A stretch of DNA of 64,000 nt from Diphasiastrum complanatum (Eukaryota > Streptophyta > Lycopodiopsida > Lycopodiales > Lycopodiaceae): contig CM055098.1 in the NCBI GenBank assembly GCA_029204225.1, positions 17,225,775 through 17,289,774 on the forward strand, in the 5' to 3' direction. Below the pieces are notes generated by a model, which worked only from the letters and a program-made list of their open reading frames with translations, was not told the DNA's origin and did not search any database. Below, piece by piece: positions 1 to 11,700 of the stretch (positions are counted from its first letter, which is position 1; each line of letters opens with the position of its first letter). The position numbers were made by a program, and so were the translations under genes.

Positions 1-127
1 AATGGCCTAATAATGAATAATAAGGCCAAAGGCCAACCATATAGTCTAAGTGTCACTAATGAATAAAAAAGGGCCCAAGGCCTGCTTATGCATAAAGTAA
101 AGTAAATGTAAATAAACGCGGCGAATG

Positions 128-345
128 TAATGAGCCGAGTCCATAACTCTCTCTCACTCACGGTTCTCACGGTTCTCACGATGCTCTCTCTCTCTCTCGG
201 ATGCTCTCCGACATGAAGGCTCTCAACGGTTCTCACTGTTCTCAACGGCTCTCCGTCTCTCTCTCTCTCAACGGCTCTCCTTCACTCTCTCTCAACGGTT
301 CTCACGGTTCTCAACGGTTCTCACGGTTCTATGCGGTCAACAACG
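128..345 (+). repeat. Degenerate tandem array of ACGGTTCTC / CTCTCT units
   Basis: Units such as AACGGTTCTC and ACGGCTCTCC recur irregularly over about 200 bases and merge with short CT runs. The following 340-470 is rich in TGCGGT(G/C)AA words. The same CTCTCACxGC style appears at 34130-34290 and 38200-38330 next to hAT small ORFs, so this may be an element end. No gene is seen in 1-1438 apart from unsupported short ORFs. Confidence 0.55.
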
Positions 346-1217
346 GTCCAAAGGGTGTTCCTTTGCGGTGAAAATGCCGTGAAATGCGGTCAAAATGGGG
401 TCGTTTGCGGTGAAAAGTGTGGCCTAAAGGACCACAAATGGCCTGAATGCGGTCCCTATGCGGGATGAAGGGAGGGGTCGCAAACACCTCCTTTGCTATT
501 GTTTGGGAGGGGTCGCATAGGACGATATGTCATGGATATTGATATCATAGGCAACCGTGCTGATGATGCCACCACTCCGAGGCTGAACAAAGACGTGCTG
601 GAAGAAACAGAGCAAATGGCATTATTCAAATACCAAGGCCCACAGATTAAAGGTTCATAAGGAGGCAGTTATTCGGTAAGCCGCAGATAACCAAAAGAGT
701 ATCTCCAGAGACATGGACTACAACCAACGGAAAGCCGCGCACGATGGCCACTCCTCAACTGTGACTCTTATGAAAATATCTTTATACTACTACTTCTCTA
801 TAATTTGCACTTAGGAGCATGATCTCGAGACCACCACATTGTGGCTAGGCCACCTCTCAGGGAGTAAATGCGGATCAATTACATTATAGTGAAGATATTG
901 CTCTGGTCATATAGTAGTGATCGGAATCAAACGAAATAGAGCTGGAAAGAATGGCTTCATCGTATTAGAACTATATAGGGTAAGAAGAGAAGAAAAATTA
1001 CATTCTTCATTTAGGACTGTGGTAGACATAAGAAATCATCATGTGAAGCTAAAATATAGAGAGAAAAAAGTCTTGATTACCATGCTCATCATGTACATAG
1101 CAAAACAGAAAATGATTAGCAAAGCTTGGAAAACGATCATTTGCTAAGTCTATGTGGAGGCAGAATGTTAACCTCTCTTCCGCATCCTATAACCGCAGAT
1201 TGAATGTGCCCCTACTC

Positions 1218-1287
1218 ATCCATCGCTACAAAAACTAATCATTAGTTGATCATTTGTTTAGAATCATTAGTTTCTGTAGCGATGGAT
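1218..1287. repeat. Short foldback (inverted repeat), MITE- or hairpin-like
   Basis: Arms 1218-1239 and 1266-1287 (ATCCATCGCTACA... / ...TGTAGCGATGGAT) pair over 22 bases with one mismatch around a 26-base loop. It could be a small MITE or a hairpin-forming transcript; no clear target duplication was found. Confidence 0.6.
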
Positions 1288-1438
1288 AGTTATCTGCTAG
1301 AAACTATGCTAGCTTTCTGGGTCGAAATGAATTGACGTTATCCAACATAATATAGCATAATCTGGAATTCATAAGATTAACACCACGTTTATGCTTTCTG
1401 GTCAGCGATATTCAATTTAGCATAGTGTAATCTAGAAT

Positions 1439-1439
1439 G

Positions 1440-1513
<74 letters not shown>
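1439..1513. repeat. (TG)n-(AG)n compound microsatellite
   Basis: Perfect GT dinucleotides run to about 1484, then GA dinucleotides to 1513. The ORFs read here are artefacts. Confidence 0.9.
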
Positions 1514-1516
<3 letters not shown>

Positions 1517-1760
1517 CCAGCGGCCAGTCAGATTCTGATTACCAGATGCAAATGTCAGATTTCAGATGCCAATGCAACGCTTTCAGACCAACGGGATCAA
1601 CGGATTTCAGATGGCAATGAACGATTTCAGATTAGCGGGTTGCCACTGAATGATTTCAGATCAGCAGTTTGCGAGATCAACAAGTTGCCAGATGCGATCA
1701 ATGGATTTCAGCTGGCTACTCAATCTTCATAGTGAGGGAGAGGGATCTTTGGGGGGGGGG

Positions 1761-1763
<3 letters not shown>

Positions 1764-1827
<64 letters not shown>
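1764..1827. repeat. (GA)n microsatellite
   Basis: An uninterrupted GA tract that generates spurious RERERE / SLSLSL reading frames on both strands. Just downstream, 1858-1938 has an inverted repeat with arms CATGCATGGGGAGGAG and CTCCTCCCCATGCATG. Confidence 0.9.
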
Positions 1828-1830
<3 letters not shown>

Positions 1831-2149
1831 TTAAATTGGGTGAGAGCGGGAAGTAGGGCCATGCATGGGGAGGAGGGCCATGGGGATTAATGTGTATGCA
1901 TGGGCAGGATGCATACATACTCCTCCCCATGCATGCATTTAAAAATTTCATTCACAAAAGTGTGTGAAAGGAGGATGTATGGGTGCCCAAACCCCATGCA
2001 TCCTCCTACCCCATACATATGCACACGACATGCGCACAAATAGTTTTATATATATAGATATGTACATGTACATGTGTGAATCTTGTATGTCCCTTCTGAA
2101 GCTCAAAAGTGGAATTCAATTCCTAGCCCTGAGGTGAAGAAAGAAGATG

Positions 2150-2285
2150 TGTGCCCCATCAAAGCCAAAGTCAGTAAGACAAGTTATTGGGTCCATGAAG
2201 ACCTAGGTTCAAATCTCAGCCTACATGTGGTCGAAACTTCTCAAAAGGGAAGTTTGAGGCTTTGAGCTCCCAATTGGCTAGGCCT
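2150..2285 (+). other. Possible decayed SINE
   Basis: GACCTAGGTTCAAATCTCAGCC at 2201-2222 resembles a tRNA box B. A convincing box A and target duplication were not found. Confidence 0.25.
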
Positions 2286-2674
2286 ACTTGTGGTATGTAC
2301 ATAATGTTGCTAGTGCCAAGCACACCATTGCAAAACTTTCAAAAAGAAGGAAAAGAAAAAGAAGATGCCAACACCAGGGCACATTTTTCATACACTTAAT
2401 TTCACAAGGAGTTATGGGAAAAAAACCAATCATATTCAATATATATGTATGATTCTTATCTAGCCAATAAAAAATGAACAGATATTGATAATGCATCAAT
2501 CTAGTGATCCCAGCTTAGAAATCAACACTTTCATTGGTGGACAAGGTATTGAATCAACTTGAGTAAGAATACATTTTGAGAAATTTCTTGTAAGCATGAA
2601 TGCAAGCCTTTTTGTGCACAGGTTTAATAGTAAAAGCTCAAGCTTTACATGGATGGATAAAAAATAACACATAC

Positions 2675-2771
2675 ATAGATCATTGTTACGATCCCAATAC
2701 CACCAAAAATGGCCTGAGAGACGTCCTTCTTGGGGTTCTTCAGCTCCTCTGATAAGTAAACTACACCGCCC
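2675..2771 (-). CDS. Transporter exon 6 (TM6 end, EELKNP motif, TM7 start)
   Basis: The acceptor is CTTCTAG|GGGC. The split codon TG|G restores Trp and gives [22 protein letters not shown], the conserved 'W-x-x-x-x-Y-x-(T/S)-E-E-x-x-N-P' block of LAT/SLC7 proteins. It then enters TM7 ([13 protein letters not shown]). The donor TAT|GTATGT is phase 0. No exon 7 was recognised between 1 and 2674. Confidence 0.86.
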
Positions 2772-5700
2772 CTAGAAGTCACAAATCTCAAAAATTGAAT
2801 GTGCTTTAGTCTATGTTGTAAGCACCTTTCTACAGTAAGAAACTCAAGACTTGAATACAATAAAAATTCATTACCAGGTGCATCATGGAATTCATCCAAT
2901 ATTAAGAAGAAAAACTACCCCATACCTGCTGCTTTTAAACTTAAACGCAAGAAGCTTTTCAAAGTCAAGGTCAAGATATTAAAACAAAAGGGATTTGAAT
3001 GCAGCCTAACAAAGAGCTGGATAACGCTAAGAAACCAGTTCCGACCCTTTTGGGTCGGAACGTACTGTACGTTCCTTACAGTACATTCCAGAACGTACTG
3101 GGTTGGAATGTCTTATTTTTTTTAAATTCAAAAAACAGGTATTAAAACAAGGCGTATGTTTGTGATCAACTAATTGACCAAGAAATCCTGTAAGGAAGAG
3201 TCAGAAACAGAAGAGAACACACTCAATCCTTCCTACAATACTGATTTGTATGGATCCTATCTCATGTTGGTGTAACTAGCCGCTCCGGCACAAACAATTC
3301 ATGCTCTTGCAGACACAGGATGCAAGCCATTTAATGGAACTGGAGGACCTGTGCCGAATCTTAAAACCTCTCTCTCCTACAAGCCCATTTGTAGTCTATC
3401 TTCACAATGCAGAGCGCTTGGCTGTGATGCCCATTGCAGTAAGACCAGATGCAGATTTCAATATGGCTACAGCGATGGATCGACTTTGGCAGGAGATTTT
3501 TCGTCGGACACTCTCACAATGACAGGAACAGATGGAAAGCCTCCAAAGTTCACCAATTTCTCCTTCGGATGTGCGCATCAAGCTTCTGTTAACATCGGAA
3601 GAATAGGAGGCTCGCTTTTTGCTCTAATCATGTGTTAAAAAAATACGTACTTTTTAAAATTTTATTTTGGTTACGTTCCGGAACGGAACGCGTTCTGGAA
3701 CGCCTTCCAGAACGTGTTCCTTTCCGGAACGGGCAACTAAGGTTTGGTGGCAGCCAACCAATGGCATCCTATCACTAATTAATGTATGAAATTTGAGCTA
3801 AATGATAGCAAATGTTATGTGACAAAATTTTGTTTGACTATCATGAAAACCTACAAAAATAGAATCAATGGGATAAATAAAAATGGAATCATCTAACAAA
3901 TCGGCATCTATGCTTGCGGTTTAGTGTGATCAAGTTTATCTTTCCTGGAGACCAATGCCCATGCCATGAATTCTGCTAGAAAAAAAAGCTAAGAGGAGTA
4001 GGACTTAGATAAACAAATACAGGCCCAAAATCATCTGCAATTACTATACAATTCTTGTAGAACCTATTTCAGAAATTGGACTACTACACTAATCTGTCTA
4101 CTATTCTTTCTATCCTTTCAATTATACAAATCTACGTCATTCAGGAAATTACAATCCATGGGGAATGGAAAGTCGGCTTCGAGAGTACTTTTTTCACTCA
4201 AAAATTTCTTGATGACCAATTTAAAATACTTGAGCGAGAAAGTCCATGTAGATATCCTTTTCCAGAAACTAAGAGAAATAGGGAAGGCACTCAACCCCAA
4301 GTAATATCTACAAAGAGAAGCTTGCTCAAAATAGATCGCTTCCATGCAACAAATGACGTTCAAAAGGGGCGACTCCTGAGAGAAAGAGACAAACCAGTGA
4401 TATGGGTATGTTACTGTTATTGCAACCCTTGGACTGAATGTCTGATGCCCTAATAAATCTGCTTGAAAGATTGTCTTTTCGTTTTCTGCCATTCCAATGA
4501 ATGTTTTACATGAAAGTGATAAGGAGTCTACAACAGTACATTACTGTTATTGCAATCATTGGACTGAATCCTTGGTGCCCCTTAATAAAGTCAGCTTGGA
4601 AAATTTCCTTTTCCTTTTCTGTGAATGAATGTTTTACATCAATGTAAGTAGGAGTTTATGAAGAAATTTCTTGTACCTTAGAATTATCGGAGTACACCTT
4701 GGTGCAAAAGGATATGGCAAAGATCATACAGCAAATTTTCTAAAGGAGCATAGGGGTTCCGATAATGTACAGAGAATTTACGTATCAGAGATGTTTCCGG
4801 AAAAAAAATTCAACCAAACAAGGATCAATGAAGATGCTCCACGCAACTAATGGACACCCTCAATAAATGCAGCAGGATCCACTAAGGTAAGTTCTAGATA
4901 CATTTGTAATCTGTGGCAACTTCTGGAGCTAGCTGGACGTAATTCAGGCACAAGGTAGCGTAACTTTTGGATACTTACTTGATCATGGCAAATTCTCTCA
5001 TAAAGTTTGAGATTTTGCATCAGCCCAGAGACTTGGCTACAAAGTTGCAGAAAATGCCTGTCTGAGGTTAGGAACATTGCAAATGCCAAATAAGCTAGAA
5101 TATTTGACAGCGTAGAGGTGAGGGATTTTACTTGAGCCTGCCTATCCAAAGGACGTTGAGTCAGCCATTACTCGATTTCTTTTGAGAGTAGGAATTACCT
5201 ATTGCCAGCAAGATGATAGCTAGAACAACTAAAAGAGATTATACTAATTAATCTTCGTTACCAAGTTAGCTACTTTGTGCACTTTTGTGCAACTTGCATG
5301 GTTGGGTTTGGAGATTTGCACCACTGATTCAGATATAGTTGCAATTAAGAAGAAAAGTTCTCTGCTTTTTCAGATTCCAAATGCTAGCAATTTAGTGAAT
5401 ATAGTTACTGAGCACTTTTATTATGAAGATTCTATGGGGAAAGATTATTTATGCTTCAATACAGAGTCACTTTAGAGGTGCTTGGGATATATCTGTTCTC
5501 AATTGGTGCTTACCATCCCATGAACGCCCATTATGAAGATGCTATGGGGGAAAATGATTTCTGCTTCATTACAAAGAGATCATTGGTTGGGATATTTCTG
5601 TTCTTCAGAAACCCGTTCTGACTGAAATGGGACGGAATGTACTGGTCCACAATGTGTTTAGAAAATTAAGGCTGTGTAGCCCTGACTTCAGTTGGCAAAG

Positions 5701-8700
5701 TCAAACTGCTAATCCTTGTAGCTTTTCACAATCAAACTGCAATCACTTTCTATCACATTAAAATAACTGTGCCTTTGAACAACTATTCTCCTTAGTGGTT
5801 GTGAAAGTTCATTTGTTTCTATGAGGCATTCATCCAAATATGACAGCTTTAAACTCTAAAGTGGGAGGTTGACAGGGCAGACGAGTGCCAAGATGCACTA
5901 GCTGCTGGAATTACAACCACAAAAGCTTCAATCCAATCAGCCAACTGGTGTTAGCACACTATCAGATGAACAGACCAAAACTCCAAACCTTTTGAAGGTC
6001 TTGACTTTATCTCATGCACATCATAAACAGGATGCTTGACTAACAAAGACGTTCTGAGGTCACAACCATAAACAGGCTGGTTACTACCTCACAACATCTT
6101 CAACCATGCAAAAGCAGCAGCGTTTTCTCTCTCATGCCTTTCTCTTTGTTCAAGGAGAACTGCCCGGCTATCAGTAAACATGCTCCGATTCTCAACCCAC
6201 GGAAGCTCTTTTCAATATCAGCTCTTTCCCAAAACAGAAGCAATACGTACTAAAATAAATAAATTTCAGGCTCGTTTCGGAATGGAATGTATCTCATTCC
6301 ACAACGGGCAACTATGCTCTGTTCTCAATTGGTGCTTACCATCCCATGAAAGCCCAGAGAGCTGCCACCACTGCTGGGCCAAACCCCGAAAATTTTCCTC
6401 CTTTTGAAACTTCGGCAAAGTTATGTTTAACAATTGATGTATCCTTAAATAGGAAGATCAGAGCAGCTGCTCCTAGTAGCACAACTAATATGATCTTGCA
6501 TAGCAGAAAGATGTATTGAAGTGCACTTCGAACCTGAACCCCTATTTAAAATCACAAAGGGCATACGTTAGTCTCCTTGATCTGAACTCTTGAAAATTAT
6601 GTGAAAGTTAATAAAGATGGGTTTGGCTTCGCACCCATTGCAGAATCAAAAGGAATAAGATGTGTGGCTCATTACACATAATGCTACAATGCTAGGGTAA
6701 CTAGTTCTACAAGATGTTTGGTTTCACGATGCAAAAAGCTATGTTGTAAAAATGTCTTAGGGAAAAACGTTTATTCAGAAGTCTACTTCACTTGGCTTTT
6801 TACATGAAAACAGAAATGTTTTGCCATCCAATTTAATGTTTAAAGGAACAAGCTTAATTTAATTAATTTATCTAATGTTTTCTTACCAAAACAGTTGAAG
6901 ATGGTTGAGACTGCAATGCAACTAACTCCAAGTGCTTGAATACGAATGTCTGAATCTATATTTTGAGCTTGGAGATTTAGAGAGAAAATCTGCACATGAT
7001 CCAATTTCATCATGAATTGCTACCTCTGGTCTTTGACTGGGACACTTACTTGGTATAACTTTCTGTGGTACATTTCCTAATCATATCAAATATTCTCAAA
7101 AGGTTTGGACTGGATGGAAAATTTTGAACTATTTCTCATCTTCATCGTAAGATGGTCAACAAAAATGGTACCTCAAGGCAAAACAACAGACTGGCAGAAA
7201 AGGCTCAGCATTGGGGGTGCATGATGTTAATCTGTACAAGGTCGTTATTTTCTTCTTGAAGAATGTGAATGTAACCTGTCTCTCTCACTGCTTGCTTAGA
7301 GGCAAACTACAAAGATAGTGCTGAAAGCCACCATTTTAAAGGATACACAGACAAAAATCTGGCAACTAATGAAAAAAGCCGCCAATTGCCTCTTCCTCTG
7401 AGTAAGTGCCTTCAATAGAGACCTCAGCCCGTCTACTTTTGTAACAACTGTCTGATTGTACAGTAAAACAATCCTGTGAAAACTAATAGACAAGTCAAAA
7501 GCAGGCCTGATTCCTGAAGCAGCGAGAGATATACTCACTGCATATGCTGCGTACCGTGCGAAAGTCAGAGCAACTAGGGCTGTACCTCCACCATTGACAA
7601 CAAAAAATAAGGTCCACACATAGATGAATGCGGTGAATTCTCCAAAAGCTACCTGCAAGTTATATGTAGTGTGTAAGCCAAATTATTCACTGTCGCAATT
7701 CTTTTCATAATGCCTTACTGCAAACTAAACACAATAAGTTCTCAAAATCATGGTCAAATTACAGCACTCTTACTAAAATAAGATTAGTTGGCAATACCCA
7801 AGAAGTAAAGACCTTCTTGAAGGACAAAATATTGCCCTAGCAGAGGTCCTCCCTAATACAGTGCTTAAACCACAGTTATAGAGAAACCTATTTCCCTGGT
7901 TTGTTCATGGGAAAACCTGTTTCCCCATATCTAAGTTTTTCAAAGGGCATTTCCATAGGGAAAGATTTACACATCGCCCCCAGGGAAGAGTTTCCCTTCT
8001 GGGAAAACTATTTCTTCATAGTTGAGGTGAAAAAATTATTTTAGTTGCTTTGTGTAGTTTTCAGTTACTTTGTACCCTATTTTTTATCCTATGTTTGAGG
8101 ACCTTTTGCTATTTCCCTCCGTGTTTGTACTCTTCCTTCTATTTGAAATCTAGTTACAATCAAGCGCCTATATTTCAGTAAGCATCTTATCAATCAAATA
8201 TTTAGAACTCACGTTATCTTGAAGTCAAATTGCTGGTCAAGGGTGGAAGATTTTGCTCTATGCCTTAAATTATTCAAGACTTATAATGGTTTTCTTTGGA
8301 TCTTATCCTACAAATCTTTTGTTAGAAATTAGATTGGCTATTCTTGTTCCTTACTATATTTGTGATTTTCAGAATACCCATTTGGACCACCTACAAATCA
8401 TCATTTCGCAAAGTCAAAAGTTTAGTTGAAAAATGTTCCTTCATCTCTTTCATTCTATGATACATTTTGTTGAGTAGCTAAACGATCTTGTTATTGTAAG
8501 ACAATCTCTAGAGCATGTCTACATTTTGGTTCTACAAATCAAAATCTGCATATCAAAGCTTTAGGGTTTTAAGGACTATAAAAAGTTGCTAATTTTTTGC
8601 TATGATTTTTTGAACCTGATGTGGGAAAGACCTGTGATATTGCCCTTGTTGAACTTAGTCGTGATCAACCAAAAAAATCAAAATAGTTGTATAATTGTAG

Positions 8701-11700
8701 CACTTGTGGTCACAACCAAGGTTGCATTCAAACGATTCAAACATATGAAACGTCCACGTTTGAAACGCGTTTGAAACGTTTGAATGAAATTTTCAAACGT
8801 TCGAAACAAAATCCTATATTTTTTTCTGATTTTTTTGCAAGTTTTTAAGCAACTAATGCTAATTTAAGTATTGGAACCTTAAAGATAATATAAAAGTAGT
8901 TGAATAAGCATGTTTAACAATTAAAAGCATTCAATGTAGACACTAAACAACAATATGTACAAATTACAATGAAATTTAGTTGGATATATCATATATGCTT
9001 CTTGGTTTCCAAGGGGAGGCTCGAACCTAAGACCAAAGAAACTTTGGATGTCAAGCTAACCAACTAAGCCAACCCCATTGATTGGATATATCATATATGA
9101 AGGAATAACAAGAGTGCACCATCATCAACAAGTGCATAAAAACCATCCATCCTCAAAAAAGTTTTGGTTCAAAATGAAAATCAAGTCAACTGGTTACATT
9201 TTACTGGAAAATGGCCACTCGCTAGTGGCTAGCAACTACCAAACTACTAAGTATGATAACATAATAAAACATGTAGTAAATCAAACGTCGTCAAGTGGTA
9301 TGACAACATCAGCATCCTCAGCAATGTCAGCATCATCCTGTAAATCAACATCTTCCTCATCCTCATCAAGATCCTCTGGGTCAACAAGAAGAGACGACGA
9401 AGCATGAGAGGAAGTGGAAGCCATGCCCGTCTCAATATCCCTAGCAGCCTGGGTAATACCCTGTATCTCCAAGCCCTCTTCTATGTCAACTCTCTCAGCC
9501 TCCACCACCAACAATCAGTCCTCCTCTTGCTCCTCCTCGATTTGTTGCAAAGTTAGATCCATCTTCTCAAACCCTCGTGCCTTGATCTTATCAAGGACAC
9601 GAAGATTGAAATGCACAACGACCAACATGTCAAGGGTGGATGGCTTCAACCTATTTCTCCTCTTGGTATGAATCAAGGAGAAGGTACTCTAATTTCTCTC
9701 ACAAGGAGAGGCCGTACTTCCCTGGCTAAGTATCTTGATTGCCAACCTTTGCAACTCAGGTGTGGAGGCTCCAAAGGACTCCCACCAACGCACACCCGTC
9801 TGCCTCTGAGATGCCAAGTGTGCCACTGACCGACCAAATGTCTCTTGCCCATTCCTGTACATGTCCATTTGATTTAACAATGTTTCTTCATATGCTGAAT
9901 TTCCACTCGAGTATCTATCAACAACTAATTTCCATCCCTTGTCAACCTCGACATTCGACTCTTGCCCCATATCCAACCACTGTGGATGCAAAGCGAATGC
10001 TGCAGCATGTAAAGGAGAATGCATCATGTCCCATCTCTCAAGGCAAAGGCTCTCTATCACACGTAACCGATCGGCATCAAAAGAGGTACATGACCGTATT
10101 CCCTCAACCATCCGGTCCATCAACTCATAGACAAATCCCATGGTGGCTCCCTCTCTATCAACAACTCGTAACAACTTAAGGATGGGCTTGCATAGTTTCA
10201 CAATATTCTCTGCCTCCTCCCAAAATAATGGACCAAGTATTGTATGCTCAATGTCTCTCCCTACCTCAGTTGATGCGGACTTCAAGTTATGCCACTCCTC
10301 ATGGACCACCAACCGCCTAAGGGCAACTTTTACCCGCAAGAGATTTGCAAGCACAATGTAGATGTAGCCAAAGCGTGTTTGAGCCGGCTTCAAAAGCTCA
10401 CGTTTGCTCACTTTTCGAAAAACACCTAGCACCCTCTGATGACCTGTGATGAAAGTCACTATTTTCCGTGCCTTTTGCAAAACAGGAGCTACCCAATCTA
10501 GTGCTCCAATGTCCTCAAACAACAAATCCAGACAATGGCAAGTGCAACGTGTGAAAAAAATCTTCGGATACTCCTCCTCTAGCATCTCACCAGCACGCAA
10601 ACAATTGCTGGCATTATCCATTACAACTTGTACCACATTGTGCTCTCCTACCTTGCCAGTGATTTTTTTTTAATGTTCATAGATATACAAGCCTGATTTT
10701 TCCAAACCACTAGCATCCACACAACATAAAAAGATGGAACCATAGATACTAGTAGCAACAAAGTTAATGATAGGTCGTCTACGTGTGTCAGACCAACCAT
10801 CACACACAATCGTGCACCCATATTTTACCCACTTATCCTTTACCATTTGCAGCTCCCTCGTAAGCAATTTTGTCTCCTCTTGCAGCTCTTTCACCCTAAT
10901 AGCCTCATAAGAAGGGGCTTTCACCGAACCACCAACCTCTCCTGCAGTTCTCAACATATCTTGAAAATATCCGCTCTTGACTACATTGAAAGGAATTGCA
11001 TTTGCATAAAAAAATTTCCTGCAAGCAATCTGAAATTTGTTTCTCTTTTCTAAGGCCCATGCAGCTGTCAAATCAGCACTATTTGCAGCTCGACCTCTCT
11101 TACGTGTAGGCCCTACAGAAGCATCCATGGATTGACTATTCTCCATCTCATGAACTTGGTCCCCATTGCTACTGGCATCTGGATATTGCAATCTCAATGC
11201 TTGCACCACGTTGACAGGTGCTTTCTCACATTTACTCACTCCACATCCCCCTGTCCCAAGCAAATGTGACACAATTCGTTGAGGCCCCCCTTGATAATGA
11301 TGTTCACAATAACGACATTTTATCCGTTTCATGCCTCCACCACCCTTCCCTTGCTTACCAGCTTCCCCAATGATCAGAACATGCTCCCACACATTAGACT
11401 TTGGCTTAGGCATTCTGAAAATTGACAAAATTGTGAGGTTCAGATCTGAAAATTGTGCAAAAAAGCCCAAAACCTGCAACCGCTCTTCACAACAAATCTG
11501 GCCAAGCAGATGGTGATGTGAATAGCTAGGATGGGGCGCCCTACAGTCTAGAAGACTGCCTCCAAATCTCAGCTGAATCTGATCAGTAAACAAAGAAAAC
11601 TGATTGATTCTTTGAAGTGGCCTCAAAACCAATTTTTTTGCACCTGCTGCTTGTATCTCCTCAACCAAGCTTCAAACTCTGATCTAATGCTCTTAATCAC

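Noticed and set aside
917-1147. 76-codon ORF
   Set aside because: No recognisable motif or splice context.
4076-5149. ORFs of 100-125 codons on both strands (4076-4492, 4847-5149)
   Set aside because: No domain, no homologous pattern, and overlapping frames on opposite strands within an intron. They could be relics, but there is no support for calling genes.
7296-7538. Continuation of transporter exon 3, or an extra exon at 7311-7397
   Set aside because: The frame is open and LAAFFIS looks membrane-like, but a canonical donor at 7538 and a better TM4 exon at 6887-6989 with matching phases make it intron.
8998-9081. Functional tRNA gene
   Set aside because: Box A and B are present but the stems do not complete a cloverleaf, and 18-base target duplications show a retroposed SINE.
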